Below are positions 1 through 10,914 of a DNA stretch of 64,000 bases, piece by piece. Under the pieces are notes generated by a model. The model was not told the origin of the DNA. It searched no databases and saw only the letters and a program-made list of their open reading frames with translations. Each line of letters begins with the position of its first letter. Position 1 is the first letter of the stretch. The DNA is from Anniella stebbinsi. Lineage: Eukaryota > Chordata > Lepidosauria > Squamata > Anniellidae. Both the position numbers and the translations under genes were made by a program. The DNA is taken from NCBI GenBank assembly GCA_029215795.1, contig JARDYH010000007.1, positions 102,997,263 through 103,061,262 of the forward strand, written 5' to 3'.

Positions 1-540
1 GCAATTACCCAGATTCTTCTTTAAAATTGGTGTTATATTGGTTACCTTCCAGTCTTCTGGTGAGGAGGTCGTGATAAATTACATACTTTAGTAAAATAGG
101 AACTGCTTCACATTTGAGTACTTTATCCAACCCTGGTGTATTGTTATTTAATTTGTCAGTTTTAAAAAAATCTGTGATACTTGAAGAATGATGTTAAATA
201 TAAATCTCCCCAAAATTAATGATTCAGGTGGAACTCTCCCTCCAAGAGCTTCTGCAGTGAAGACTGATGCAAAAGATTATTTTAGGATCCATGATACCTT
301 CTCTGTCTTTTTTCAGGTTTATGCCTTTTTCCTCTAATAATCCTTCAGCCATTCTGCCTAATTCTTTGCTTCCATTTAAGATGTTTTTGCAAATAGTTTT
401 AACAATTGGTTTCTCAGATGTTATTTCATGGTTTGCCTTATTATCAATTTACCTACGTTATGCCAGAGTTTGGCCACAATACACCAAAGTGTTCAGCATG
501 CTTAAGCCCATTGATGTCATTGTACTTAAAGTCCCCTAAC
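1..540 (-). mobile_element. degenerate CR1-like LINE fragment
   Basis: Read on the minus strand, the first 60 bases give PEDWKVTNITPILKK, the segment preceding the RT core of CR1-type non-LTR retrotransposons. Further upstream on that strand a broken frame resembles the CR1 linker before the RT. Stops and shifts are frequent, so it is a fossil. It lies in the MLF2 intron in antisense. The outer limit near 540 is approximate. Confidence 0.5.
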
Positions 541-1246
541 TCTGCTGAACTAAGGCTTGTGTGTGTTTAATCATTTAGGCACAACTTCCCATTTTTAAAG
601 GAAGCCACTTTGCCTTTGACAGTGTTCTTGTCAGAATGGTTAAACAGTAATCTTTTTGGACTTCTAACCTTTCTAACCTGTGGGATATAGTTCTTTGAGT
701 CTCTCTTATATGGCATTAAATAACCTTCAAGCTACTTAAAGAAACTTGACCTTACTTTTCAGTTTGTTTTTAATTAGTTATCGAATTTTTTGAGAGATTC
801 CCCATTTTGAAATTAGATATGACTATGTTGCTGGACTTGCTGGGCAATTTACTGCATGAACATATGTTGAATCTAATAGTGTTATGGTTGCAGTTCATCT
901 CTCTTTGACTCCTAAGCAATACTTGGGACTAAATCAAGAGTTGCCCCTCATCTTGCTTGTTCCATAGCTAATGTGGCAATTGTATGCCTAGTTAGTTGGG
1001 TAGAAGTCCCATTGAACTCAATAACACAGCACTAACTTGCAATTAAGCATGCAGAGGATTGTATCTAGAAGTGTCAGCGTAAATTTGGGTCATGATAATC
1101 AAATATCTTCACCACCCTCCAATCCCTTTACTGAATAGTGAGTCCCTTTGTCCTTTTCTATTCCAGGACATGGGTAGGTTGGAGAAAATAAGTTTATTAC
1201 AGAGGGGTAGAGTCTAATTGCTTTGTGTGCCTCTGTCCTTTTACAG
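541..1246. other. MLF2 intron sequence, nothing recognised
   Basis: AT-rich sequence leading to a polypyrimidine tract and the AG acceptor at 1245-1246. I see no exon, RNA gene or clear repeat. Confidence 0.5.
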
Positions 1247-1282
1247 GCAGGAACTGTTTCACCCTTTGGGATGGTAGGAATG
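1247..1282 (+). CDS. MLF2: MLF2 coding exon a (36 bp)
   Basis: Encodes [12 protein letters not shown], in frame at both ends (phase 0). It is preceded by tccttttacag and followed by gtaagc. This is the small methionine-rich exon of the family. Confidence 0.93.
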
Positions 1283-4200
1283 GTAAGCCCTAATATTCTT
1301 CTCACATATACCTATCTTCTCAAGTGTAATTCTCTGACAACTTCTTCTCTAAGTAATATCCCAGTTTTCTTCTGTTAAAGAGTGATTTATTTTGAAATGA
1401 TGCAAGTAATGAGGCCTGTAAATTTCAGGAAAGTAGAAATGTGAAGGCTTATACTGTTTAGATCAGAGGAGGCCATGATAAAAGGGAGTAGAAGTGTCCT
1501 CTCTTTATCATCTCTTTCCAAGATAGAAACAAGAGGAAGTCAAAGAACAGGAAACGTTCATTGAAAATATTAAGATTTCACAGAACTTGAATGTTCCTGT
1601 CTCAGGAGATTTTTATGATCAAGAACCTGACCATGGTGAGAACAAGCTGCTTATTTGGATAATGAGATCATCCAGCTAGATTAGTTGGAGAGAAATAGTA
1701 GATGGGGGAGCCTTAACTCTCTTGTCTTCAGGGCACAAACCAGACCCAATTGGCACTTGGCAAAGCCATCTCAGGCATCAGGTCGTAGACCAAGGGGAGG
1801 GTAGTGGTGAAGAGTCTACGGACGTTTGGCTTAGTCTACTAGCCAATTTTGCTGCGCTTGTCAGAAAATTTAGGTGAAGGAATCGCTCAGATTGTATTGT
1901 GCTTTGGAGCAGGCAGAAGCAGCAAGGCTGTCTTGCTGCTTCTGCCTGTTCCAAAGTTTGGGAGTGTGACACAAGACCCCTCCTCCTCCTCGTCCCTTTT
2001 CCTAAACAGGGAGGAAATTGTTCTCATGGTGCTGACTAGGGGCCCTCGCAGCTGTTAAGTAGGTTTATTGGAGATACGTATTTACCATAAAGAACTTAGT
2101 GCTGGCTGCTCAGTGTGAGGATAAAAAGTATGGGGGCTGGCAAGGGGAGAAACCATGTACACTGCCTTGGATTCCTTGGAGGAAAGACTTGAGACAAATG
2201 TGTTTGCTAAACAGGGGGTGGGAACTCCTCTGAAAGTGATCTAGAGCGTGTGCCCTTGGGTTTCAGGCATAGCCAGTGTGTCCCCAACTATTTTGGACTG
2301 GCGGGGGGCACATTTGGAATTTTGAGAGTGTTGTGAGCACTCTCACCAAATAGCTGCCATATGGTGGGGCCTTCCCATTCACAGAATGTTTGGCCACACC
2401 CACCATGGCAATCACAATACACCAACTTCCCAGAAGTCAAACTAGGGAAGCAAAAAGAAAAGTAACTTACTCAAGAACCTAAGTACAAGATCTGAGCTTC
2501 AAAACATGAAACCATTATTCGGAATCACTGTTTTTTGCTTCAGTGCCCATTTCCTAGAAGAAGAAAAAACTGGAGATGCTCACAGAAACATCAACCCACA
2601 CACAGAGACAAAACACACATCATAGCAAAACAAACAAATAAACCAGCTTAACTGCCCCCCCCAGACACACAGGCAAAACACACACACACCACAGGCAAAG
2701 CACCCCCCTTGTGGCCTCCCATCTCCTCTTATCCCCACCCCCAGGATACTCCCTGCCACGCCCTTTAGTCTCCCCAGAATACTCTTCTGTTTTCTGGGCT
2801 ACTGGACACACTTCAAAATGAACTGCTGGGCTACAGTCATCCATAATTTTAGCGGCTCCACCACAGGCATTTATTAAAATAAAGGTGCTGAAGGCTGGCA
2901 CTTCACTTTATAGGAGCCAGACTCCCTTTTATAATTAATTTAAAAAAATATTAAATTGGGCGAGGCAGGGAGCTTGGCAGGTGCCAATAGAGGTTGGGGA
3001 TCCCTAGTACTATGCACTAATGAGAGGAGTCAGCCGTCCAGCTTCTGTCAGGAGGGGAAACTCAGTTCGCTCTGATAGAGCAGCCTTCTCCAGCCTGGTG
3101 TGTTCCAGATGTGTTGTACTAGTGTCTTCACTTAACTGGTCACTCTAGCCCCCAAACCTCAACTCTCTTACTCTCTTCAGGCAGGTGGCTTTATGGACAT
3201 GTTTGGAATGATGAACGACATGATTGGAAACATGGTAAGATCCGTCGGTTTGCATCTTTGTTGCCCAGTATTCACAGTTTTGGTATCCTAGAACTGACCA
3301 CATACATGTCATAGTCATAGCGATGCAGTATACTGGCGCACTTCATATGGCCAGAAAGAAGAGGGACGTGATTAATGGGAAGTTCGCCTCTTTTTTCTTT
3401 TTCTTTTTACAAGAAAGGAGGAGTCTGATCTACATTCTCTCTGTTAAGAGAGGGTCAGCCCTCCAGGAAGTTGGTTCAAAACTCTAATGTTTTGCTTGCC
3501 AGGTCATATTATATGATAACACAGGGATTGAAAAAGCACCTTCTAACTATAAAGGAGTAGGGTGCTTTTTCACACTAAGTGCCTGGAGTGGAATTAACTG
3601 CTTGGGTGGGGGCTTTGAAGTGGAGTCTCTGCCCACATTGGCACATTATGTGGTTGCAAGATACAATGGGTGCACAGCTTTCGACCAAAGCCCCTCATTT
3701 AGTCCTTCCTGTTTTCGAGTTGTGTTTGATCGTGTGTATTGCATAGCTGTGTGATATGGAGACGTGGGTGGAGGCACTGTAGCTATGACTGTGAGTTTGC
3801 TGCTTCAGGGTGCACATTCCTGCTTCTCTCCGACCAACCCACTCTCAGTATTGAAAAGTTGAAGCCAAAGGCTGTGTGTCTGCAGCAATTCCATCAGAGC
3901 GGTGGGACGGGAAGCACAGAATGTGATATTGGGAACAAATTCTTGAGTATTTTAACTTTATTTTCTTTCTTTTTTTAAAGGCAAGTTTCTAGCTCTTTAT
4001 TGTTTTGTGAAGATATGCTTGAAAATGAGTGGGAAATGCCTGCTAGAATCTCAACCAGAGGGGTGGTTGAATAAAATTTTCTGCTGTGGAGCTTCATTAC
4101 CTCTCCCCCTAATTAGCAAAACCAGCACAGATTATGCAAAACCGTAAAAAAAAAATTTAAAAAGCAGAATACGATCTATCAAGAGTCTGTATAATTTATT

Positions 4201-6527
4201 GCAAAGTTGTCCAGTATCAAAGGCAGTAAGCCTATATACACCAGTAGCTGGGGAACATGGGCAAGAGGGTGCTGTTGCACCCATGTCCTGCTTGTGGGTT
4301 CCTAGTCAACAGGTGGTTGGCCACTGTTGGGCTAGATGGACCCTTGATCTGATCCAGCATGGCTCTTCTTATGTTCTAAAGTTTTTCTTGTTTGGGTGCA
4401 GAATTTGGGTTTCCCTCTCCCCCATGTGGAACACACACAGCCCTGCTTGTACCCTTTTTGGGTGAGATGAAGCAGATTAACTTGGCAGAGCCAGCATATC
4501 TCTTCCCCCAGCTCTCTCCTCTGTAATAGTGCTGGAGGGGGTTATTTATTTATTTGAAATATTTATATACCGCTCCATATCTAAAATGGATTCCAGAGTG
4601 GTGCACATAGATATAAAACAGTAAAAAGGAAGAACATTAAAACAGCAAATTAAAATTGTCCAGTCTAAACCAAAGGACCAATACAAACAGTGGTCAGCAG
4701 AGGAATGCTTCTTGAAAAAGAATTGTTTTCAGGAGGCGCCGGAAGCAGCACAGTGTTGGTGCCTACCTGACCTCCAGGGGCAGAGAGTTCCAAAGAGAAG
4801 GGGCTACCACACTAAAGGCTCTTCTCCTGGTGGACTCCAATCGGGCCAAGGGTCCATGTGGAGCCACCAGGAGCATGACCTCCAATGACCTCAGTGACCG
4901 GGCAGATTGATAAGGGAGAAGGCGCTCTCTCAGGATTACTGGTCTCGCAGGTATCCTGTTTAGGGCTTTATACCTTGCCCGGTAGCCAATAGGCAGCCAG
5001 TGCAGTTCCCTCAGCAAAAGAGTTATATGCTGAAAAGAAGCAGCTCCCAACAACAGCCGAACTGCTGCATTCTGCACTAGCTCCAGCTTCCAGAGCAGCC
5101 TTAAGGGCTGCCCCACATAGAGCGCATTGCAGTAATCCAGTCTTGAGGTTACTAATGCCTGTACCACTGTGGCCAAGCTATCCCTGTCCAGAAGAGGCCA
5201 TAGCTGGCGAGCCAGCCGAAGCTGGTAAAAGGCATTCTGAGCCGCTACTGCTGCTTGGGCCTCCAGTGACAAGGATGGATCTAGGAGTACCCCAAAACTA
5301 CGAACCCAATCTTTCAGAGGGAGTGCCACCCCATCCAGAACAGGCAATGAGCCTATCTCCCAGATTCAGGAACCACTCTCACACAGGGCTTCCGTCTTGC
5401 CAGGATTTAGCTTCAGTTTATTGACCCTCATCCAGCCCTTTACTGAGTTTAGGCACTGATATAGGACTTGGCACAGCCTATCCTGACTCAGAGTTCATGT
5501 CCTATCTTGAGGAATGCCAAGAAGAAACTCCCAGAAATTCTCAGGAGGGGGTGAAAGACTAGAGATTGTAGGAACTATACTTTTCAGTCCCAAGTGGATG
5601 GCTATAGTAAGATTGCTCACCTCCATTGCTCTTTCACACACTTTCAGGAGCACATGACAAGTGGCGCCAACTGCCAGACGTTTACTTCCTCAACTGTCAT
5701 ATCCTACTCGAATCTGGGGGATGGCCCCAAAGTCTACCAGGAGACCTCGGAGACACGCTCTGCGCCTGGTGGGGTGAGAAATAGGCTGCTGTCTCTGACT
5801 AGACTTTTAAACAAGTCCCATGGATTGCTGCTGTTTCCCCAAGAGCATGTAGGCATGAATGTGGGCTTGGGTGCACTGAGATCAACAGACAAGGTTCAGA
5901 GTATGATGAGGTGGGGCTTATTTTCTGGTGTGGGATTGATCCACATATAGGGTAATAGGTAGTGATAACTTAAGTGCCGACAGTGAAATTGAAACAAATT
6001 CATAGGCTTCCGCTTAGACAAAACTGAATTTCAAGGGAGTCTTCAATACAGCTAGCAACATTTTCCCACATCCCTATTGATGACCTGTTCTCAGATCCGG
6101 GAGACAAGGCGGACGGTGCGAGACTCAGACAGCGGCCTGGAGCAGATGTCTATTGGGCACCACATCCGGGAACGTGCACACATCATGCAGCGCTCACGTA
6201 ACCATCGCACAGGTGACCAGGAGGAGAGGCAAGACTACATCAACCTGGATGAGAGTGAGTGTTCCCCACAGCTCCTCCCCTTCCCTGGAGGGAGCCAACT
6301 ACTCATCCTCACTCCACTCAGTTGCCACCTCCCCATTCCAATTTTCAGGCGATGCAGCTGCGTTTGATGATGAATGGAGGCGAGAGACATCCCGCTTCCG
6401 GACGCAGAGAGGGCTGGATTACAGGCGTCACGAGGGAAGCAATGGCCGTAGGGCCGAGGGGACCCGTCTTGCTATTCAGGGACCCGAGGAGTCTCCAACC
6501 AGACAGTCACGCCGGTACGACTGGTGA
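1247..6527 (+). CDS. MLF2: myeloid leukemia factor 2, 3' five coding exons (spliced, 5' partial)
   Basis: Joining 1247-1282, 3181-3234, 5648-5773, 6095-6254 and 6349-6527 gives one open frame of 184 codons plus stop. It matches the C-terminal three quarters of MLF2, a protein of about 248 residues. Recognisable stretches are the Met/Gly-rich [48 protein letters not shown] and the terminal SRRYDW. Every junction has GT and AG, and the phases agree. MLF proteins are small nuclear/cytosolic factors linked to HSP70-DNAJB6 chaperones and transcriptional control. About 64 N-terminal residues should lie left of the window. The C-terminus is rich in Arg, Asp and Glu, as in the family. No frameshift or internal stop is present, so the gene looks functional. 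MLF1 is the alternative; the sequence pattern and the neighbouring COPS7A favour MLF2. Confidence 0.96.
1283..3180 (+). other. MLF2 intron
   Basis: No coding exon. It holds the hairpin at 1902-1956, a decayed hAT-like fragment near 2265-2420 (a 'hydrophilic-looking' cacatttggaattttgag motif also seen at 53.2 and 63.4 kb), short A- and CA-rich stretches near 2570-2700, and a fragment of the cctccagatg palindromic family at 3088-3118. Confidence 0.5.
1902..1956. repeat. 25-bp near-perfect inverted repeat (hairpin) in MLF2 intron
   Basis: The left arm begins ctttggagcaggcagaag and the right arm ends cttctgcctgttccaaag. They are complementary over 25 bp with one mismatch and a 5-base loop, gctgt. 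On the transcribed strand the mismatch is a G-U type pair. Confidence 0.85.
3181..3234 (+). CDS. MLF2: MLF2 coding exon b (54 bp)
   Basis: Encodes [18 protein letters not shown]. The acceptor is ctctcttcag and the donor gtaaga, both phase 0. Confidence 0.95.
4230..4378 (-). repeat. dispersed repeat 'gctggatcagacc' family
   Basis: The reverse complement reads agaacataagaagagccatg, then gctggatcagatcaagggtc, then ccaacagtggccaaccacc. The same repeat is found at 29632 and 39766 on the plus strand. It is common in sauropsid genomes; I cannot assign the family name. Confidence 0.65.
4545..5440 (-). mobile_element. L2-like LINE, 5'-truncated, RT C-terminal part
   Basis: An open minus-strand frame of 194 codons (4763-5347) carries the thumb and C-terminal region of an L2/CR1-group reverse transcriptase: [42 protein letters not shown] and [18 protein letters not shown]. 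The catalytic YADD block is missing because the copy is 5'-truncated. The 3' tail lies at 4545-4600 (ttatttatttatttgaaata on the plus strand). The long open frame suggests a fairly young copy. It is not a host gene. Confidence 0.85.
5648..5773 (+). CDS. MLF2: MLF2 coding exon c (126 bp)
   Basis: Encodes 42 residues beginning [12 protein letters not shown] and ending SETRSAPGG. The acceptor is cacactttcag and the donor gtgaga, phase 0 on both sides. Confidence 0.95.
6095..6254 (+). CDS. MLF2: MLF2 coding exon d (160 bp)
   Basis: Begins [14 protein letters not shown] and ends INLDE, with one base of a serine codon left over. The donor gtgagt follows. The next intron (6255-6348) is only 94 bp. 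Confidence 0.95.
6349..6527 (+). CDS. MLF2: MLF2 last coding exon with stop
   Basis: Completes the split serine, reads [17 protein letters not shown] and ends SRRYDW with TGA at 6525-6527. The final residues agree with the known MLF2 terminus, which supports using this stop rather than splicing through the GTGAAT that overlaps it. Confidence 0.95.
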
Positions 6528-6588
6528 ATCCAGAGCAGACTTAAGGGGGGTGCGATGCGGTCACCCCCAAATCTACCTTCATGCTCTT
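6528..6588 (+). other. MLF2: MLF2 3' UTR, first part
   Basis: A consensus donor, gtaagt, begins at 6589, 61 bases after the stop. A strong acceptor sits at 9221 and a polyadenylation signal at 9848. I infer that the 3' UTR is split; read-through to the AATAAA at 8049 is the alternative. Confidence 0.45.
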
Positions 6589-6838
6589 GTAAGTCTGAAC
6601 TGTTGCCCCTCGCATGCACACTAGGCCCCAGTGTATGTTGCCTAAGCTTCTCAGATGAGGGAGGTACAACCTGGTGAGCCAAACCACTTTTTCAGTAGGA
6701 CATGGGTCTATGGTTTATTTTGGTACCCCGCAGTGGCTGCCTTCTTTTTCATCCTTCCTGGGGTGGGGGTGGGGGGGGTGTCTACATGCACACACACCAG
6801 TTGTCAGGTTTCTCAGTCCCTCAGGCAAACACACATTC

Positions 6839-7770
6839 TGGCAGACTGACATGGGACACCCAAATCAGTGAGACTTCTTTATTGCAGGAAATCTCACTTT
6901 CTGAACACAAGGGAAAGTCAATCCAGACACGGGTTTCATACCCGGACAAGGGAAGGGAATGATTCCTGACATGATCCCTCAGGCAATCAAAGGATCAAAT
7001 TCTAACAAACCACCCAAAGAGAGCTAGTCCAACCTCAGATCATATGTTGTTAATTCAAAGGCAACATGGTCAAGGCCTAAACAAGATCCAAGGAAGGGTA
7101 AACCCACAGACACAAGTTGTTCTGTGCCACCGCTTTCACATGGGTAACTCCTTGCCACATGAGTCCAGGCATAGGAAAGTCCAAGAGTCATGGATCAAAC
7201 ACAGTCTGCCGAAAAACTGAACTGTTGACAAACAAGGACACAGAATCCACAGCAAATGAGAATTCAAGTCTATGAAAAGCCTCACAGTACTTTTCATGGC
7301 AAGTCCTTAATAATCCAAAGTTCCAGTTAGGAGGGACCATATGCAAAGTGCCCCAGAGTCTCAGACAGGGTGGGGTTTCAGGCATTGCAGATGAGATGTT
7401 CCTAGCAAAACTCTTCACCTTAGCACCAGCCTAAAAAGGGAGTCATAGGCCTCTCCCAGACCATTTGACAGACAAGGGCTTTTGGCCTTTCAGCAACGCC
7501 CCTATCCAAACAGGGTGGCACTGCTCAGCCCACCAAGATGATGCTTCAGTCTGGGCGGTCCTTCTGCAAACCCCCACCCTTTCTTTATCAGGTTCACACA
7601 GACAGCTTCTCTGCCAAGGCCAGGACAAGTAGGTGGCTGCGAGGAATAGGGCAACTCCCCATTTCTGCTCTGCGAACACTGACAGAGATCAACTCACACA
7701 GATTCTTATCTTCCACAGACCAAATAGGCCCAAAGCCTTCCAAACTAGTTCTAATTAAATCTTAGCTAAT
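6839..7770 (-). mobile_element. solo-LTR-like element, copy 1
   Basis: Aligns along its length with the element at 35033-36008. Shared blocks are tgagacttctttattg, aacacagtctgccgaa, caagtctatgaaaagcctc and catttgacagacaagg. The left end tggcagactgaca matches the sister's tggcaaactgaca. On the minus strand a polyadenylation signal lies close to this end, as in an LTR read on that strand. The right limit is approximate and no target duplication was found. Confidence 0.55.
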
Positions 7771-9221
7771 ACCTACAAGGCCCCAGGATAGTGCCAAAAC
7801 TACCCCTAACACCAGTTATATGGAAATACAACATATGCTTGTACAGCCGGGCCTTGAAACTGCTTGCAGAACATAAGAGAGCGCTTAAGATCCAAGGGGC
7901 TTTCTGCAAATGAGTATACTGAAGGAGAGGGTCAGTAATAGGAAGAATACTGAGAGTTGCTGCTTTTTTGTTGGATGGAGAAAGATTCTGGGAATGAAAG
8001 AAAATGAGGGGTTGTTGCGGGTCAGGGGGAGGCACTTTTGTAAAATCTAATAAAACACTTCAAAACAAAACAGGATATATGATTCATCTGGCTCCTGGTG
8101 TAATTCTATTTCTGAAACAACTATAAACATGCTGGAGCCTTGTCAGCATCTTGATGGGAGACTACCTGTGAACTCTGAATGCCACTCTGAGCAACCTGGA
8201 GGAAAGGCTGACTAAAAACAGAACTTTTAAAAATAAAATCCAAAGCCCTTGGAAACAAGTCCAAGAAGGTCTATGCTATTCCTAGGCAGGATAGCCGTGT
8301 GGGGAAAGTCTCTAAAGCTACTACTCACTGATCCTTTCACTTATTGCCCACTTGGGACTTGAATCATACGCCATTTTGTCCAAAATGTCTCTTATGCTGG
8401 TTCACCATTCAAAAAGGCAACATTTTCTGTAGCTACATTTCTTGGTAACAGAAGAAAGAGAAGGATTGAAGAACAGAATTGCACATTCTATGCTTTTGAC
8501 TTGATTCCATATTTATTTCAGTGAGGCTTACTTAAAAGTAAATAATGTTTAAAGTGGTTTGACTATCACTTTTCTCTTCGCGAAGTCTTGTAATTATAGC
8601 TTTAAGATGTTGAGACTTCTCTCTGAAGAAGCGAATTTGAACCTTGATTCTGAGGGAGGGACAATGAAAGGCTGTAGTATAGAAATGCTCCCCTAACCAT
8701 AGTTGTGTCCATGCACTGTGTCAAAAACTATTTAATAATAATCAGCAAGTTAGACATGGATTTAGTTTCTACTAATAGGTTTGATTTGAGTTAAAGCAAA
8801 GTTTTGTTTGGCTCCAGTGGCCGAAAATGCTTAATGCATATAGTAGAAACTAACTCGGGCCTATTTCTTACTGAGGTGGTAAACCTCTGCATGGGATACC
8901 CTCTCTAACTGCAGCTGCAAAATTGCATGACTCTATGTAACAACAACTAAATCCTACCATATAGATGATGTGTAGAAAATCTAGCCTATCTTCTCCCTGA
9001 CATGTCAGTTTTCTGTGTGGAAGAAATGCCTAGTAAGGAGGAAAATTCTAATTTGCAGTTTTACATTGTACAGCCCAGGCACAGGTTGACTATTTCGGCA
9101 AGGTCTCAGTCATGGGGATTTTTCACTGAATTTTCTGTTTTTCTTGCCTATTGATCCTTCTGCATTTCCCTTCTGTTCCCTTTCTGATTTCTATTGTTTC
9201 TTTCTCCACCCTTTTACTCAG
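7771..9221. other. no gene recognised downstream of MLF2 stop
   Basis: Probably the intron in the MLF2 3' UTR. It has an AATAAA at 8049-8054 that could serve a shorter transcript. No repeat is identified with confidence. The last 45 bases are a pyrimidine tract ending in the acceptor tttactcag. Confidence 0.4.
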
Positions 9222-9868
9222 GTACAGACAGTGAAACTCTGATGGTGAAGCCCCTACAAAAGATCTCTTGGACCTTCCTCAAGTTGAATACTAACCTCCT
9301 GCCCCTCTTAAAATTTAAATTAAGTAACTAACTCTGTCGACACAATTGTACTCCTCGCATAGAGCAGGTGGCCAAGGGGAATGTGAGGGACCTTGCCCAT
9401 GAATAAGTGATGCATCCATTTTTCTTCTTTTTTCCTCTAACTCCTCCCTGCCCTTTATTGAGCTCCCCAGTGAAGCTCCCCCCCTTAGTGTTTTTTGGGG
9501 GGTGCAGGAGTAATCTCCCTGAGTTTTTGCCATTCCCTTTGTATTTCCTGCTCCAAGTTTGGCTGGTTCTGGAGTTTGTATTTAATCTATCCACCCACCT
9601 CAAGTGGCAACCATGTAAGACAGTCTGTTGACCTGCTATTAGTTTGAAGCACTTGGAAAATAACCTTTGGTCACCTTTGCTCTCAGCCGACCTGCCCTGG
9701 AATATGGGGCATGTATGACAGGGTGTAAGCGATCGGGTGAGGTGTGGACAAACCAAACGGGCCCTACCTCTCTGCCCCAATCCTGTCAGCTCCTCATCTT
9801 ATAAAATTTGATTTTGTGAAACTTGTAACTAGATGTTTACTGAGTTGAATAAAGAAATGGAACCTGTA
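9222..9868 (+). other. MLF2: probable MLF2 3'-UTR exon
   Basis: A long pyrimidine tract (9181-9219) and AG precede 9222. The sequence lacks repeats and ends with AATAAA at 9848-9853. Start and end signals in the sense of MLF2 suggest a terminal non-coding exon. No coding frame continues across it. Confidence 0.45.
9848..9853 (+). promoter_or_regulatory. polyadenylation signal AATAAA, likely MLF2
   Basis: Canonical hexamer in gttgaataaagaaatgg. It is the last one before the convergent HES-like gene. Confidence 0.5.
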
Positions 9869-10240
9869 AAGCAAATGGAGTTGGCCTCCATCCCCATCTT
9901 TTTGTCTTGGAATTCTCAAGGGAAATTGAATGGCTGTTGGCTTTATGTGGCACTGTTTTCTTTGAACATCAGGCCTCAAAGTCCACATCTTCTCTTACTA
10001 AACTAATCAACCTGACATGACATGTGTACAGATAGTTTTGTTAAAAAACCTTTACCCTTCCTTCCTTACATGTGCAACTCTTTGCAAGATGGAATCCTTA
10101 ACAGAACACGAGTAGCACTAAATCTGTTGTAGCTTTAGTCAGTATGAAAATAGCCTGTTTTTCCTTCTCATTCAGATCATGAGCTCTTGTGAGGGATACT
10201 TAAATTTCTGTTTAGATATTGCTCAACACTGGAGAAGTTC

Positions 10241-10246
10241 TTTATT
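10241..10246 (-). promoter_or_regulatory. polyadenylation signal AATAAA, HES-like gene
   Basis: The plus strand reads tttatt, so the minus strand carries AATAAA about 295 bases after the HES-like stop. It sits under 400 bases from the MLF2 signal, giving a tail-to-tail pair. Confidence 0.6.
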
Positions 10247-10540
10247 GCTATTGCTTAAAATCCTATTTCCTCTTATGCCTCTTCGATTATTAAAAAGCAT
10301 CAGATTCCAGCGGCAGAGCAGCAGTCTCCCATAGCGTCACACCTCTGAAACATGGAACGAGCTTTGACAGATCAGTTGAGCAAGCAACTGTAGACTTCCA
10401 AGCCAGGACCAGACTCCAGGACCAGTTTGCCATGATGGAAACATCTTGTTTCCAGAAGACAACACTGCTTAGTTTCATCCTCGTTCTATCTTTGTTGGCC
10501 CTTTTGAGTGAGGCCACACCCTGTTATTTCAGCATGCCCT

Positions 10541-10914
10541 TCACCATGGTCTCCACATATGGGTGGTAGCAGCAGGCGAGGTTGGTTGGGTCCGAGGTAC
10601 ATGTAGCTGGGGCAACAGCATAGATGTTGGAGAAGGATTTGACCAAGACCCAACAATGAGGGTGTGGGAGTCTGAAAGAGGAGGCCCTGCTGACTTCAGT
10701 GAAGGAGGCAATTCCCATAGAAAGGAAGACTGGAGTAAGGGGAGAGAGTCTGCCTTGTGCCATTGCCAGGCTTTGGAAACTAGAGCTGGGGCAGTGGACG
10801 TCTTGGCCCCTGGAGCCTCTTCCAAGTGTTGCAGGATCTGAGACTTCATGTCCTGACCCAAAGAGTAGCCAGCTGAGTTCAGGGAATTACTGACAGTTTT
10901 GATACAGTGGCAGT
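10541..10914 (-). CDS. HES-like exon 4, Orange-like segment and WRPW
   Basis: Acceptor cttcccaag. The exon completes the Asp codon and runs 123 codons to TGA at 10541-10543. It contains NSAGYSLGQDMKSQILQHL and ends TTHMWRPW. The usual Orange-domain cysteine is Gly here. Confidence 0.88.

Larger units (their letters stand above)
3235..5647 (+). other. MLF2 intron
   Basis: No exon is seen. It contains a dispersed repeat (4230-4378, minus) and a 5'-truncated LINE (4545-5440, minus). The rest is not recognised. Confidence 0.55.

Noticed and set aside
4763..5347. 194-codon minus-strand frame as a possible host gene
   Set aside because: The motifs are those of an L2-like reverse transcriptase C-terminus.
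8049..8054. AATAAA as the MLF2 polyadenylation site
   Set aside because: Possible for a short isoform, but the donor at 6589, acceptor at 9221 and signal at 9848 form a more coherent set.
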